From Bacillota bacterium (GTDB taxonomy: Bacteria > Bacillota > Dethiobacteria > DTU022): DNA of 18,198 bases. Location: positions 1-18,198 of the forward strand of contig JAAZPS010000145.1 in the NCBI GenBank assembly GCA_012797095.1, written 5' to 3'. Positions within the stretch are counted from its first letter, which is position 1. The number at the start of each line of letters is the position of its first letter. This document shows positions 1 through 6,438 of the stretch, piece by piece. The notes under the pieces are model-generated. The model saw only the letters and a program-made list of their open reading frames with translations, was not told the origin of the DNA and searched no databases. The position numbers and the translations under genes are program-made.

Positions 1-50
1 CGTCCCCTTTGTCCCACTGCTGGCTTTTATTTCACTGTGGCCGGGAGCGT

Positions 51-533
51 CTAACCGGCTTCATGCACCTCGACATCGGAGGCGCCGTACTGGCGCAGAA
101 CCGAGGCGGTCTCCTCGACCTGTTCATCGGCCGCTTTCATGCTCACCAAGATGCCGCCCCGCCGGACCTGCTCCTCGAAATATTCGCCTCTCTCTTCGGG
201 CAGCCCCAGATCGATCAGCCCGCCGGCGATCCCGCCGGTGATCACCCCGGTCAGGGTCGCGGCGATGGGGCCGGCAGCGATAATCGGTCCGACTCCCGGG
301 ATCAGCAGTGCGCCTACCCCGGCCAGCAACCCGGCAATTCCGCCCAGTGCTCCGCCGGTCATCGTCCCTTCGCTGAGATCCTGCCCCTCGAGAAATCCTC
401 CGCCGGCACCGCCCTGCTCTTCATCCCGGGCCACCAGGGAGATATCCTGCTCGAAACCATGAACCTTGAGGCTTTCCAGGGCCCCTTCGGCCTGATCGCG
501 ATCGTAAAAAACTCCCACGACTACTTTACTCAT
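51..533 (-). CDS. General-stress-protein-like (YflT/GSP17M type) with glycine-zipper membrane segment
   Basis: A 160-residue protein. Residues 1-40 (KVVVGVFYDRDQAEGALESL onward, then ISLVARDEE) look like the general stress protein 17M/YflT domain, a small alpha/beta fold of unknown biochemical function. Residues about 60-110 form a long Gly/Ala/Ile-rich stretch with repeated GxxxG spacing, which suggests a membrane-inserting glycine zipper. The C-terminal 50 residues are again soluble, with a second alpha/beta-like pattern ending in a short acidic tail. The ATG start has AAGGAGG seven bases upstream. It is the last gene before the window edge and is 86 bases from the ymxH-like gene, so it may have its own promoter. 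The family assignment rests on sequence resemblance only. The role, probably a stress or envelope response, is inferred. Confidence 0.75.
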   Translation of the reverse strand: MSKVVVGVFYDRDQAEGALESLKVHGFEQDISLVARDEEQGGAGGGFLEGQDLSEGTMTGGALGGIAGLLAGVGALLIPGVGPIIAAGPIAATLTGVITGGIAGGLIDLGLPEERGEYFEEQVRRGGILVSMKAADEQVEETASVLRQYGASDVEVHEAG

Positions 534-545
534 CGTCCCGCCTCC

Positions 546-567
546 TTGAAGTGCAATAGCACTTTAA
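546..567 (-). promoter_or_regulatory. Leader hairpin abutting the stress-gene ribosome binding site
   Basis: An inverted repeat (AAGTGC, loop of four, GCACTT, extended by a G-U and two A-U pairs) sits immediately upstream of the stress-protein gene and its outer pairs touch the AAGGAGG. It lacks a U-tract, so it is not an intrinsic terminator. It could partly occlude ribosome binding. The hairpin is seen; the function is inferred. Confidence 0.3.
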
Positions 568-619
568 AAGCTATTATCTCCAGGGGGGGACCTTTTATGC
601 TGCGCCGCAGGCAGGACGG

Positions 620-859
620 CTAATCTTTTTCAATCGTCATGATGATCGTATCGCCGCCGATCTTGACAACTGCGGACCAGGGGATGGAGATCTCATCCTG
701 GTAGCCGAACCCGAAAAGGCCGCTTTTGCCGGTCAGCAGCAGCGCCTTGATCTCACCGCTGTTCCTGTCGATGAGCAGGTCGGCCTTTCCGGCGGGGCCC
801 CAGAAATCGCCCCCTTCAAGATCGACCAGCTCCTTGCGGGCCAGTTCGCTCAAGCGCAT
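620..859 (-). CDS. ymxH: YlmC/YmxH family PRC-barrel protein
   Basis: A 79-residue single-domain protein of the YlmC/YmxH PRC-barrel type. It starts MRLSELARKELVDLEGG, the usual N-terminus of this family, followed by the beta-barrel pattern (ADLLIDRNSGEI, ALLLTGK) and the late DEISIPWSAVVKIGGDTIIM segment. PRC-barrels generally mediate protein or RNA contacts. In Bacillus subtilis ymxH lies just after the pnpA-ylxY-mlpA cluster and next to the dipicolinate synthase genes, and in clostridia it often follows dut, as here. AAGGGAG lies eight bases upstream of the ATG. The gap to dut is only 16 bases, so the two are probably co-transcribed. Family assignment is firm; the link to sporulation comes from family annotation and context, not from visible catalytic features. 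Confidence 0.85.
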   Translation of the reverse strand: MRLSELARKELVDLEGGDFWGPAGKADLLIDRNSGEIKALLLTGKSGLFGFGYQDEISIPWSAVVKIGGDTIIMTIEKD

Positions 860-875
860 CTGATTCGCTCCCTTG

Positions 876-1334
876 TCAGCGGATCCCGGTATGGCCCAGA
901 CCGCCCTCGCCCCGCGGCGTCTGCGGCAGCGGGCCCCCGGGAAGCAGCTTGATCCGGGGTACGGGGCAGAGCATCATCTGGGCGATGCGGTCGCCCCGCC
1001 GGACGGTGAAATCCGCCGGGCCGTGATTGATCAGGATCACCTTGATCTCGCCGCGGTAATCGGCGTCGACCGTTCCTGGTGAATTCAACAGACCGATCCC
1101 GTAACGGGCGGCCAGCCCGCTGCGGGGGCGGATCTGCAGCTCGTATCCCGGCGGGACCGCCGCTTTCAGCCCCGTTGGAATGATCTGCACCTCACCCGGT
1201 TTGACCGTCAGCTCCTGCTCCACCGCCGCGCAGAGGTCCATCCCCGCTGCGCCGGTGCTCATATAGGCCGGCAGGGGCAGCCCGGCCGCATGTTCCAGCT
1301 GCTCCACCGGCAGCTCCACCGTCTCCTGCTTCAT
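876..1334 (-). CDS. dut: dUTP diphosphatase (dUTPase), trimeric type
   Basis: Hydrolyses dUTP to dUMP and pyrophosphate, keeping uracil out of DNA and supplying dUMP for thymidylate synthesis. The 152-residue length is typical of the homotrimeric enzyme and all five motifs appear in order: AAGMDLCA (29-36), RPRSGLA (69-75), GTVDADYRGE (87-96, with the catalytic Asp90), GDRIAQMM (114-121) and RGEGGLGHTG (141-150). In motif V the aromatic residue that normally stacks on uracil (usually RGxGGFGSTG) is Leu146, and the usual Ser is His148. The ATG is preceded by AAAGGA at a rather long spacing. It lies between the VanW-domain gene (77-base gap) and ymxH (16-base gap), a common clostridial arrangement. 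Identification is secure. Confidence 0.95.
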   Translation of the reverse strand: MKQETVELPVEQLEHAAGLPLPAYMSTGAAGMDLCAAVEQELTVKPGEVQIIPTGLKAAVPPGYELQIRPRSGLAARYGIGLLNSPGTVDADYRGEIKVILINHGPADFTVRRGDRIAQMMLCPVPRIKLLPGGPLPQTPRGEGGLGHTGIR

Positions 1335-1411
1335 CTCATCAGCATCCTTTAACTGTTTTGCAGGGCCTGATAGCGGCCCCGCCGTCTTTAAAGATTATGC
1401 GCCCGGGGCGT

Positions 1412-2245
1412 TTAATCCTGCCAGATCTGCACATCGACGCTGCCGCCGGGGTTCGCGGCGCGGATCATGATCAGGTGATCGCTGTTGTTGCGAAAACGGA
1501 AATCGAGGCTGTCGGCCACGGTGGCATCCATCCCCGGGGGGACATAGCCGATGGGCTGACTGTGCAGGTAGCGTTCTACCACCTCCAGCTTTGCCTGCAG
1601 GACGCTGTTGTAGAGGGTTGTCGAAACCTGGCAGATTCCCCCGCCCAGCCCGGGGACGACGCTGTGGCCGACGATCACCGGTGCCGGCAGGTAGCCCCGC
1701 TCCGCAGTGCGCGGCCCGGTGGTCCGGTTGAACGAGAAGATCTCGCCGGGCAGCAGCAGGTAGTTGTTCAACGAGATCGTTGCCAGGATGATATTGGCAG
1801 CCCGGTTGCCGCCCCCGCCGATCCAGGTGCGGAAGCTGCCGATCTCCTCGCGGATGGAATCGAAATGGGCTTTTGTGATCTCCGGATCGAGGGTGATCAG
1901 CACCGGCAGCACCCGTCTGTTTGCCGGGGCCTCCAGGAGCCGGTCGGCGGTCAGCGGGATATCGAGCTGCCGGCCGGACGATTCCGCGGCGATCTCGCCG
2001 CGCTGCGGGTCGATGAAGGCACTGCGCGGCGGCTGCTCCAGTGCTGCAGCGATCTCGAGGAGCCGGCTCTCCACCTCCCTTGCGGTGAGCCTTTCCATGG
2101 GGATTCCATCCAGATTGACGCCGCGCCGGACTCGCTGCTGCAGCGGCAGGGAGAAAGCGGAGCAGGCGGCCGGGATCAGGAGAGCGCAGAGGCAGCAGAG
2201 CAGGATCAGGCGGCGGCGCCGCTGCTGCGGGCTGCTCACTGCCAC
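1412..2245 (-). CDS. VanW-domain protein with N-terminal YoaR-like module
   Basis: A 277-residue, probably secreted or membrane-anchored protein. An Arg-rich N-terminus (9-12) precedes a hydrophobic segment (13-30), a signal peptide or anchor. Residues about 39-121 form a module resembling the putative peptidoglycan-binding domain of YoaR-type proteins. Residues about 125-275 are the VanW domain, recognisable by LLPGEIFSFNRTTGPRT, the PGLGGGICQVSTTLYNSVL signature and the HSQPIGYVPPGMDATV segment. VanW occurs in some vancomycin-resistance clusters and in many Firmicutes surface proteins, but its biochemical function is unknown, so this is not evidence of resistance. The start shown is GTG, overlapping the deacetylase gene by 10 bases with no strong ribosome binding site, which suggests translational coupling. 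A GTG two codons later is an alternative. Confidence 0.88.
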   Translation of the reverse strand: MAVSSPQQRRRRLILLCCLCALLIPAACSAFSLPLQQRVRRGVNLDGIPMERLTAREVESRLLEIAAALEQPPRSAFIDPQRGEIAAESSGRQLDIPLTADRLLEAPANRRVLPVLITLDPEITKAHFDSIREEIGSFRTWIGGGGNRAANIILATISLNNYLLLPGEIFSFNRTTGPRTAERGYLPAPVIVGHSVVPGLGGGICQVSTTLYNSVLQAKLEVVERYLHSQPIGYVPPGMDATVADSLDFRFRNNSDHLIMIRAANPGGSVDVQIWQD

Positions 2246-3270
2246 CAGCCCGGCTCGAGCAGCTCGCCGACGGTGACCACGGCCAGACCCTTTGCCCTGA
2301 TCAGCGGCAGGATCTCTACAAGCAGCTGCACCGTATCAGCGGTGGGATGCATCAGGATGATCTGGCCCGGCTCCAGATTGCTCATGATCTTCTCCTTCAT
2401 CCTGGCCACCCCCGGTTTCTGCCAGTCAACGGTATCGAGGGACCAGAGCACGGTGCGCATCCCCTGCCGGGAGACGATCTCCAGGGTCAGGGGGCTGAAT
2501 TCACCCTTGTGCGGGGTGAAATAGCGCGGATAGCAGCCCACCGCATCGAAGACGATCTCGTTGGTCTGCCGGATGGAGCGGGCGCTGCTCCAGGCATCGA
2601 GCTGCGGGAAGGTCTCGTTGTCCGAGTAGCCGTGGTTGCCCAGCTCGTGCCCTCCGGCGGCGATCTCCTCGATCAGGGGCCCGTTCTTTTCGGCCCACCG
2701 CCCGACGAGGAAGAAGGTGGCGCCGGCCTGCTCCTCCTGGAGGACCCGCAGCATCCCAGGCAGCTCCTCCTCCCCCCAGGCAACATTGATCATCAGGGCG
2801 ACACAGGGTTTTCGCGGATTGCCCTGCTCCGCCGGCAGTGCCGGGTACTGGGACCAGCAGATCGGCGGGTAGAGCTCGCTGTAGATCGGGTTGAGCTGCT
2901 CCCCGGGGCGCGCCTTCATGACCAGCTCCACGGTGCTCTCCCGATCGACTGCCAGCCCATTTAGCTCGGGGATGATCCGCTCCTTATCCAGATCGATCTG
3001 GGCGCTGACCGCTTCGCGCCCTTCATGCTGCGCGATCTCCCCGACAATGGCGTTCACCTCGTCGGGTAACAGATACTCCACGGACCGGCCTCGCAGGGTT
3101 ACCCCGGCCTTCACCCCCTGGAAACGGCGCCGCAGCGGTTCTTCGAATTGGAAGATCAAGAGAGCTGCCGCGGCGGCCAGAAGCAGGATCAGGGCGGCCC
3201 ATTTCCACCACCTTCGGTTACTTTCTGCCGCAGCGATAATTCTCGCCTCCTTTTGATTCTTCTGCCTCAC
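2236..3270 (-). CDS. ylxY: YlxY-like polysaccharide deacetylase family protein, divergent active site
   Basis: A 344-residue membrane-anchored protein. Residues 19-20 are basic, 24-42 form a transmembrane anchor, about 53-135 match the N-terminal module of the adjacent VanW protein, and 155-335 form a NodB carbohydrate esterase 4 fold. The usual TFDDG metal motif is INVAWG (161-166), and the second His of motif 2 is Asp (NHGYSD, 212-217). YFTPHKGEF (250-258), WSLDTVDW (276-283) and the motif 5 His308 (IILMHP) remain. Gene order next to pnp matches ylxY of Bacillus, whose exact reaction is unknown. Active deacetylation of peptidoglycan is doubtful. The GTG start shown has no upstream ribosome binding site; a perfect AAGGAGG lies inside the reading frame, followed by ATT at 3240 and ATC at 3237, so the protein may begin there. 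Confidence 0.85.
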   Translation of the reverse strand: MRQKNQKEARIIAAAESNRRWWKWAALILLLAAAAALLIFQFEEPLRRRFQGVKAGVTLRGRSVEYLLPDEVNAIVGEIAQHEGREAVSAQIDLDKERIIPELNGLAVDRESTVELVMKARPGEQLNPIYSELYPPICWSQYPALPAEQGNPRKPCVALMINVAWGEEELPGMLRVLQEEQAGATFFLVGRWAEKNGPLIEEIAAGGHELGNHGYSDNETFPQLDAWSSARSIRQTNEIVFDAVGCYPRYFTPHKGEFSPLTLEIVSRQGMRTVLWSLDTVDWQKPGVARMKEKIMSNLEPGQIILMHPTADTVQLLVEILPLIRAKGLAVVTVGELLEPGWWQ

Positions 3271-3308
3271 GAAACTGTGTTCGGGTCTTTCCAGCTTCCG
3301 CTTCCGGG

Positions 3309-3336
3309 CCCCTCCCCCACTCCCGGCCCGGCCCCC
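3309..3336 (-). other. Potential G-quadruplex in deacetylase leader
   Basis: In the 109-base gap between the two deacetylase genes, the minus (RNA-like) strand has five runs of three to five G separated by one to three bases (GGGGG, GGG, GGG, GGGGG, GGGG). This fits the four-run quadruplex rule with loops of one to three. It is seen directly; folding and any effect on translation are inferred. It may only reflect the high GC content. Confidence 0.35.
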
Positions 3337-3379
3337 TTCCGGGGAAAAAAGGTGAGCTCTATCCCCGGCGTTTTTCGGA

Positions 3380-4102
3380 TCAGTTCTTCAGCAGTGCCGA
3401 TACGGTGACCGCTTCATAACCCCGTTCGCGCAGCTGGGCCAGCACCTCCGGCAGCGCTTCCGCCAGGGCCGCTGCACCCACCCGAAAGACGATGATCGCA
3501 CCGTGGTGCAGCCGGCTGCCGATCCGGGCGCTGATCTCACCGGGATCGCGGCAGAGATAGTCGTATGACTCGATGGACCAGAGCACTGTCCGGCAGCGCT
3601 GCTTGCGGGCGGCCTGGAGCACGATGCCGTTGTACAGACCCCGGGGCGGCCGGAACAGGCGGGGCCGGTACTCGAGGATCTCCCTGGCTGCCTCGTTGAA
3701 CCCCTCCAGCTCTGCTTCGATCTCTTCCCCGGAGAGGTAGAGCAGAACGGTGTCGCTCAAGGTATGATTGCCGATCTCGTGGCCCTGGCCCAGAATCGCC
3801 GCCGCCTCCCCGGGATGCTCTTTCAGCCAGCTGCCGGTCAGGAAAAAGGTGGCGGTGACCGCCTCCGCTTTCAGGATCTGCAGCAGCTCGGTCAGCCCCT
3901 CGCTGCTCCAGCGGGTCTCGAAGGTGAAGGCAACCCGGTAGGGGCGGCCCGGCACGAAATAGATCGCTTCCGGAGCGGCGGGGCGGAGTTGCCCGAAAGC
4001 GCTGGTCACCAGCACCGCTCCCAGAACCATGATCAGGGCGAGAGCCACTTTTTCAGAAAGGCGCCAGCTTCCGAGCACTGTTATTTCCCACTTTCGCCGC
4101 AA
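3380..4102 (-). CDS. Second polysaccharide deacetylase family protein, degenerate motifs
   Basis: A 240-residue NodB-fold protein with an N-terminal membrane anchor (about 19-37) and a short linker, without the module found in its neighbour. NodB motifs are recognisable but altered: TFETRW (60-65) in place of TFDDGP, HTLSD (113-117) in place of HTxxH, intact RLFRPPRG (148-155), WSIESYD (175-181), and IIVFRVG (203-209) where a motif 5 His such as LLHD is expected. At least two of the three metal ligands and the motif 5 His are therefore missing, so it is likely an inactive or binding-only relative. PdaB-like sporulation deacetylases are the nearest familiar architecture. The frame opens at TTG 4102 just after a stop; GTG at 4078 fits better if the sigma-E-like promoter upstream is real. 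It is separated from pnp by a terminator. Confidence 0.82.
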   Translation of the reverse strand: MRRKWEITVLGSWRLSEKVALALIMVLGAVLVTSAFGQLRPAAPEAIYFVPGRPYRVAFTFETRWSSEGLTELLQILKAEAVTATFFLTGSWLKEHPGEAAAILGQGHEIGNHTLSDTVLLYLSGEEIEAELEGFNEAAREILEYRPRLFRPPRGLYNGIVLQAARKQRCRTVLWSIESYDYLCRDPGEISARIGSRLHHGAIIVFRVGAAALAEALPEVLAQLRERGYEAVTVSALLKN

Positions 4103-4117
4103 TTCTTAACTTGATAG

Positions 4118-4146
4118 AGTCTATGCCGGGGCCATTTTGCTTATGC
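4118..4146 (-). promoter_or_regulatory. Candidate sigma-E-like (sporulation) promoter for the deacetylase module
   Basis: On the minus strand GCATAAG (4146-4140) is followed after 14 bases by CATAGACT (4125-4118). These resemble the mother-cell sigma-E elements (-35 near GMATATT, -10 CATACAnT): seven of eight match at -10 and five of seven at -35. It lies directly downstream of the pnp terminator and upstream of the degenerate deacetylase gene, where a new promoter is needed. Transcription would start near 4110, too close to the TTG at 4102, favouring GTG 4078 as start. The match is seen; its use is inferred. Confidence 0.4.
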
Positions 4147-4153
4147 GCCCATG

Positions 4154-4179
4154 AAAAAAACCCTAGTAGCTAGGGTTTT
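4154..4179 (-). terminator. Intrinsic terminator after pnp
   Basis: A perfect 10-bp inverted repeat (AAAACCCTAG and its complement, 4157-4166 and 4170-4179) with a three-base loop lies 57 bases past the pnp stop. In the minus direction the stem runs into seven consecutive T (4160-4154). It is the clearest terminator in the window and ends the rpsO-pnp transcript. The A/T flanks are symmetric enough for weak activity on the other strand, but no plus-strand gene is nearby. Confidence 0.88.
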
Positions 4180-4235
4180 CTTGTCAAACAACAGTTGAAA
4201 CCGCCCGCTCCGGCGCCCGAGCGCCCTCCGGGAGG

Positions 4236-6404
4236 TTACGGTTTTCTCTTCGGCCGCGGGCCGGAACGCTGGCCGGAGCCCGGCCGCCGCCCCCGATCCC
4301 GCTCCCGATCCTGCGGCGGTAGGTTGGCCGGCCGCGGGAGGATCGCTTTACGGGAAAGATTGATCCTTCCTTTATCGTCGATATCGAGCACTTTCACCTC
4401 GATCTCATCGCCCAGATTGACCACATCCTCGGTCCGCTCGACATGGCAGTGATCCATGCGCGAGATATGGAGCAGCCCTTCCTTGCCCGGGAGCACCTCG
4501 ATGAAGGCGCCGTAGCGCTCGACCCGGGTGACCTTGCCGGTATAGACCTGTCCCGGTTCCACATCGGCGATCAGCTCCTTGATTATCTCCTGGGCTTTGT
4601 TCCCGGCATCGAGATCCACCGCCAGGATATAGATCTTGCCGTCCGCCTCGACATTGATCTCCACCCCGGTTTCGGTGGTGATCTTGTTGATCACCCGCCC
4701 CCCCGGGCCGATAACGTCGCGGATCTTGTCCACATCGATCTGCATGGTGATCATCCGCGGTGCGTACGGCGACAGCTCCGGCCTAGGCTGCCCGATGGTT
4801 GCACTCATCGTCTCCAGGATGAAACGGTAGCCGTCCATGGCCTGATCAAGGGCACGGGAAAGGATCTCCATGGAGATCCCGCTGGTCTTGATATCCATCT
4901 GCAGAGCGGTGATCCCCGCTGCGGTCCCGGCAACCTTGAAGTCCATATCGCCGAGGAAGTCCTCGATTCCCTGGATATCCGAAAGGATGGCGGTCTCGTC
5001 GCCCTCCTTGATCAGCCCCATGGCGATCCCGGCGACCGCTTTCTCCACGGGGATCCCCGCGTCCATCATCGCCAGGGAGCCGGCACAGATGCTGGCCATG
5101 GAGCTGGAGCCGTTCGACTCGAGCACCTCCGAGACCAGGCGGACGGTGTAGGGGAATTTCTCCTCATCGGGAACCACGGCCTCCAGGGCTCTTCCGGCCA
5201 GGGCACCGTGACCGATCTCGCGCCGGCCGGGGCCGCGGATGAAGCCGGCTTCGCCGACACTGTACGGTGGAAAGTTGTAATGATGAAGGAACCGTTTCGA
5301 TTCCTCGATCCCCAGCCCGTCCAGGATCTGAACGTCCCGGGGCGCACCGAGGGTGCAGACATTGAGCACCTGGGTCTGCCCCCGGGTGAAGAGGGCCGAA
5401 CCGTGCGTCCGCGGCAGCACCGAGACAAAGCAGCTGATCGGACGGATCTCCGCCGGTTCGCGTCCGTCGGTGCGCACGGACTCTTTCAGGATCATCGTGC
5501 GCATGCTTTTCTTGAGGGCCTCTCCGAAAATCTCCTTGATCTGATCCCCGTGATCGGGGTACTCCTCGAGATATCGATCGAGCGCCTCCTGCTTCACCGC
5601 TGCCAGATTATCCTCGCGCTCCAGTTTCTCGGCAGTGCGCATGGCCTGATCGATCCGCTCGCGGAAAAATGGTTCCAGCTCCCCGACCAGCTCGGGAAGA
5701 AGCTCGGGCCGGTTTATCTCCACCTTGGGCTGACCCACCCGGGCCACCATCTCCTCCTGCAGGGCCACGATCTTCTTGATCACCTCATGGCCCCGGCCGA
5801 GAGAGCCGAGCAGATCCTCCTTGCCGATCTCCCGGGCGCCGGCCTCGACCATATTGATCGATTCCTTTGTCCCGGCCACGTTCAGGTGAAGCGTACTTTG
5901 CTGCGACTGCTCCAGGTTCGGATTGATCACCGGCCTCCCCTCGAGAAAGCCGACCGCGACCGCGCCGACCGGTCCGTTGAAGGGAATCGGTGAGATCGAG
6001 AGCGCCGCCGAGGCGCCGATTATGGAAAGAATCTCCGGGGGGCAGTCCTGATCCACGGAAAGCACTGTGGCAACGATATGGACGGAATTGCGCAAGCCGT
6101 CCGGAAACAGCGGCCGCAGGGTCCGGTCGGTCTGGCGGGCGCTCAGGGTCGCCTTCTCCGTGGGCCGCCCTTCACGCTTGATGAATCCGCCGGGGATCCG
6201 GCCCACGGCATAGAGCCGCTCCTCGTAATCAACGGTCAGTGGAAAAAAATCAACCCCTTCGCGGGGTTCATTCGACATGGTCGCACTCACCAGTAGCACT
6301 GTCTCGCCGTAACTGATTAAAACCGAACCCCCGGCCTGACGGGCCATTCGACCCGTTTCAAGCTTAAGGGTGCGGCCTTCCAGTTCCAATGAAAATGTTT
6401 CCAA
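4236..6404 (-). CDS. pnp: Polyribonucleotide nucleotidyltransferase (PNPase)
   Basis: Phosphorolytic 3'-5' exoribonuclease, a trimer in the cytoplasm involved in mRNA decay and RNA quality control. The 722 residues show first RNase PH domain (about 10-140), all-helical linker (about 235-310), second RNase PH domain (about 318-540), KH domain with the GxxG loop IGPGGR (565-570) and S1 domain (about 618-687). By alignment with the Escherichia coli enzyme, the phosphate-binding serines are 433-435 and the metal/catalytic residues Asp482, Asp488 and Lys490. It ends in a basic, Arg/Pro/Gly-rich tail (690-722), likely disordered and RNA-binding. The start is TTG, 11 bases after AAAGGAGG, and no ATG or GTG is available nearby. 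It follows rpsO by 34 bases, the conserved rpsO-pnp pair. Confidence 0.97.
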   Translation of the reverse strand: METFSLELEGRTLKLETGRMARQAGGSVLISYGETVLLVSATMSNEPREGVDFFPLTVDYEERLYAVGRIPGGFIKREGRPTEKATLSARQTDRTLRPLFPDGLRNSVHIVATVLSVDQDCPPEILSIIGASAALSISPIPFNGPVGAVAVGFLEGRPVINPNLEQSQQSTLHLNVAGTKESINMVEAGAREIGKEDLLGSLGRGHEVIKKIVALQEEMVARVGQPKVEINRPELLPELVGELEPFFRERIDQAMRTAEKLEREDNLAAVKQEALDRYLEEYPDHGDQIKEIFGEALKKSMRTMILKESVRTDGREPAEIRPISCFVSVLPRTHGSALFTRGQTQVLNVCTLGAPRDVQILDGLGIEESKRFLHHYNFPPYSVGEAGFIRGPGRREIGHGALAGRALEAVVPDEEKFPYTVRLVSEVLESNGSSSMASICAGSLAMMDAGIPVEKAVAGIAMGLIKEGDETAILSDIQGIEDFLGDMDFKVAGTAAGITALQMDIKTSGISMEILSRALDQAMDGYRFILETMSATIGQPRPELSPYAPRMITMQIDVDKIRDVIGPGGRVINKITTETGVEINVEADGKIYILAVDLDAGNKAQEIIKELIADVEPGQVYTGKVTRVERYGAFIEVLPGKEGLLHISRMDHCHVERTEDVVNLGDEIEVKVLDIDDKGRINLSRKAILPRPANLPPQDRERDRGRRPGSGQRSGPRPKRKP

Positions 6405-6410
6405 GCTGTT

Positions 6411-6424
6411 GAAAGCCTCCTTTC
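6411..6424 (-). promoter_or_regulatory. Small hairpin enclosing the pnp ribosome binding site
   Basis: GAAAG and CTTTC form a 5-bp stem whose four-base loop is GAGG, so the pnp Shine-Dalgarno sequence sits in the loop and one stem arm. It lies in the 34-base rpsO-pnp gap. PNPase controls its own mRNA in Escherichia coli by a different leader structure. A regulatory role here is inferred, and the stem is weak. Confidence 0.3.
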
Positions 6425-6438
6425 ATCCTTCGTCTTCT

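Noticed and set aside
1363..1379. GGGCC/GGCCC hairpin between the VanW gene and dut as a terminator
   Set aside because: Only five pairs and no T-run on the transcribed strand; likely chance in GC-rich sequence.
1412..2245. VanW domain as a sign of vancomycin resistance
   Set aside because: VanW domains are widespread in Bacillota; none of vanHAX or vanRS is present and the neighbours are housekeeping or envelope genes.
1358..2524. Plus-strand open frame of 388 codons opposite the VanW and deacetylase genes
   Set aside because: Antisense shadow of two genes with clear motifs; no recognisable domain or convincing ribosome binding site.
3332..3346. CCCC/GGGG inverted repeat next to six A in the gap between deacetylase genes, as a terminator
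   Set aside because: In the transcribed direction the T-run comes before the stem, not after it, so it cannot act as an intrinsic terminator there.
4443..5993. Long plus-strand open frame (516 codons) opposite pnp
   Set aside because: It lies wholly antisense to an unmistakable pnp, has a His/Leu/Asp-rich composition with no family motif, and is expected from codon bias in GC-rich genes.
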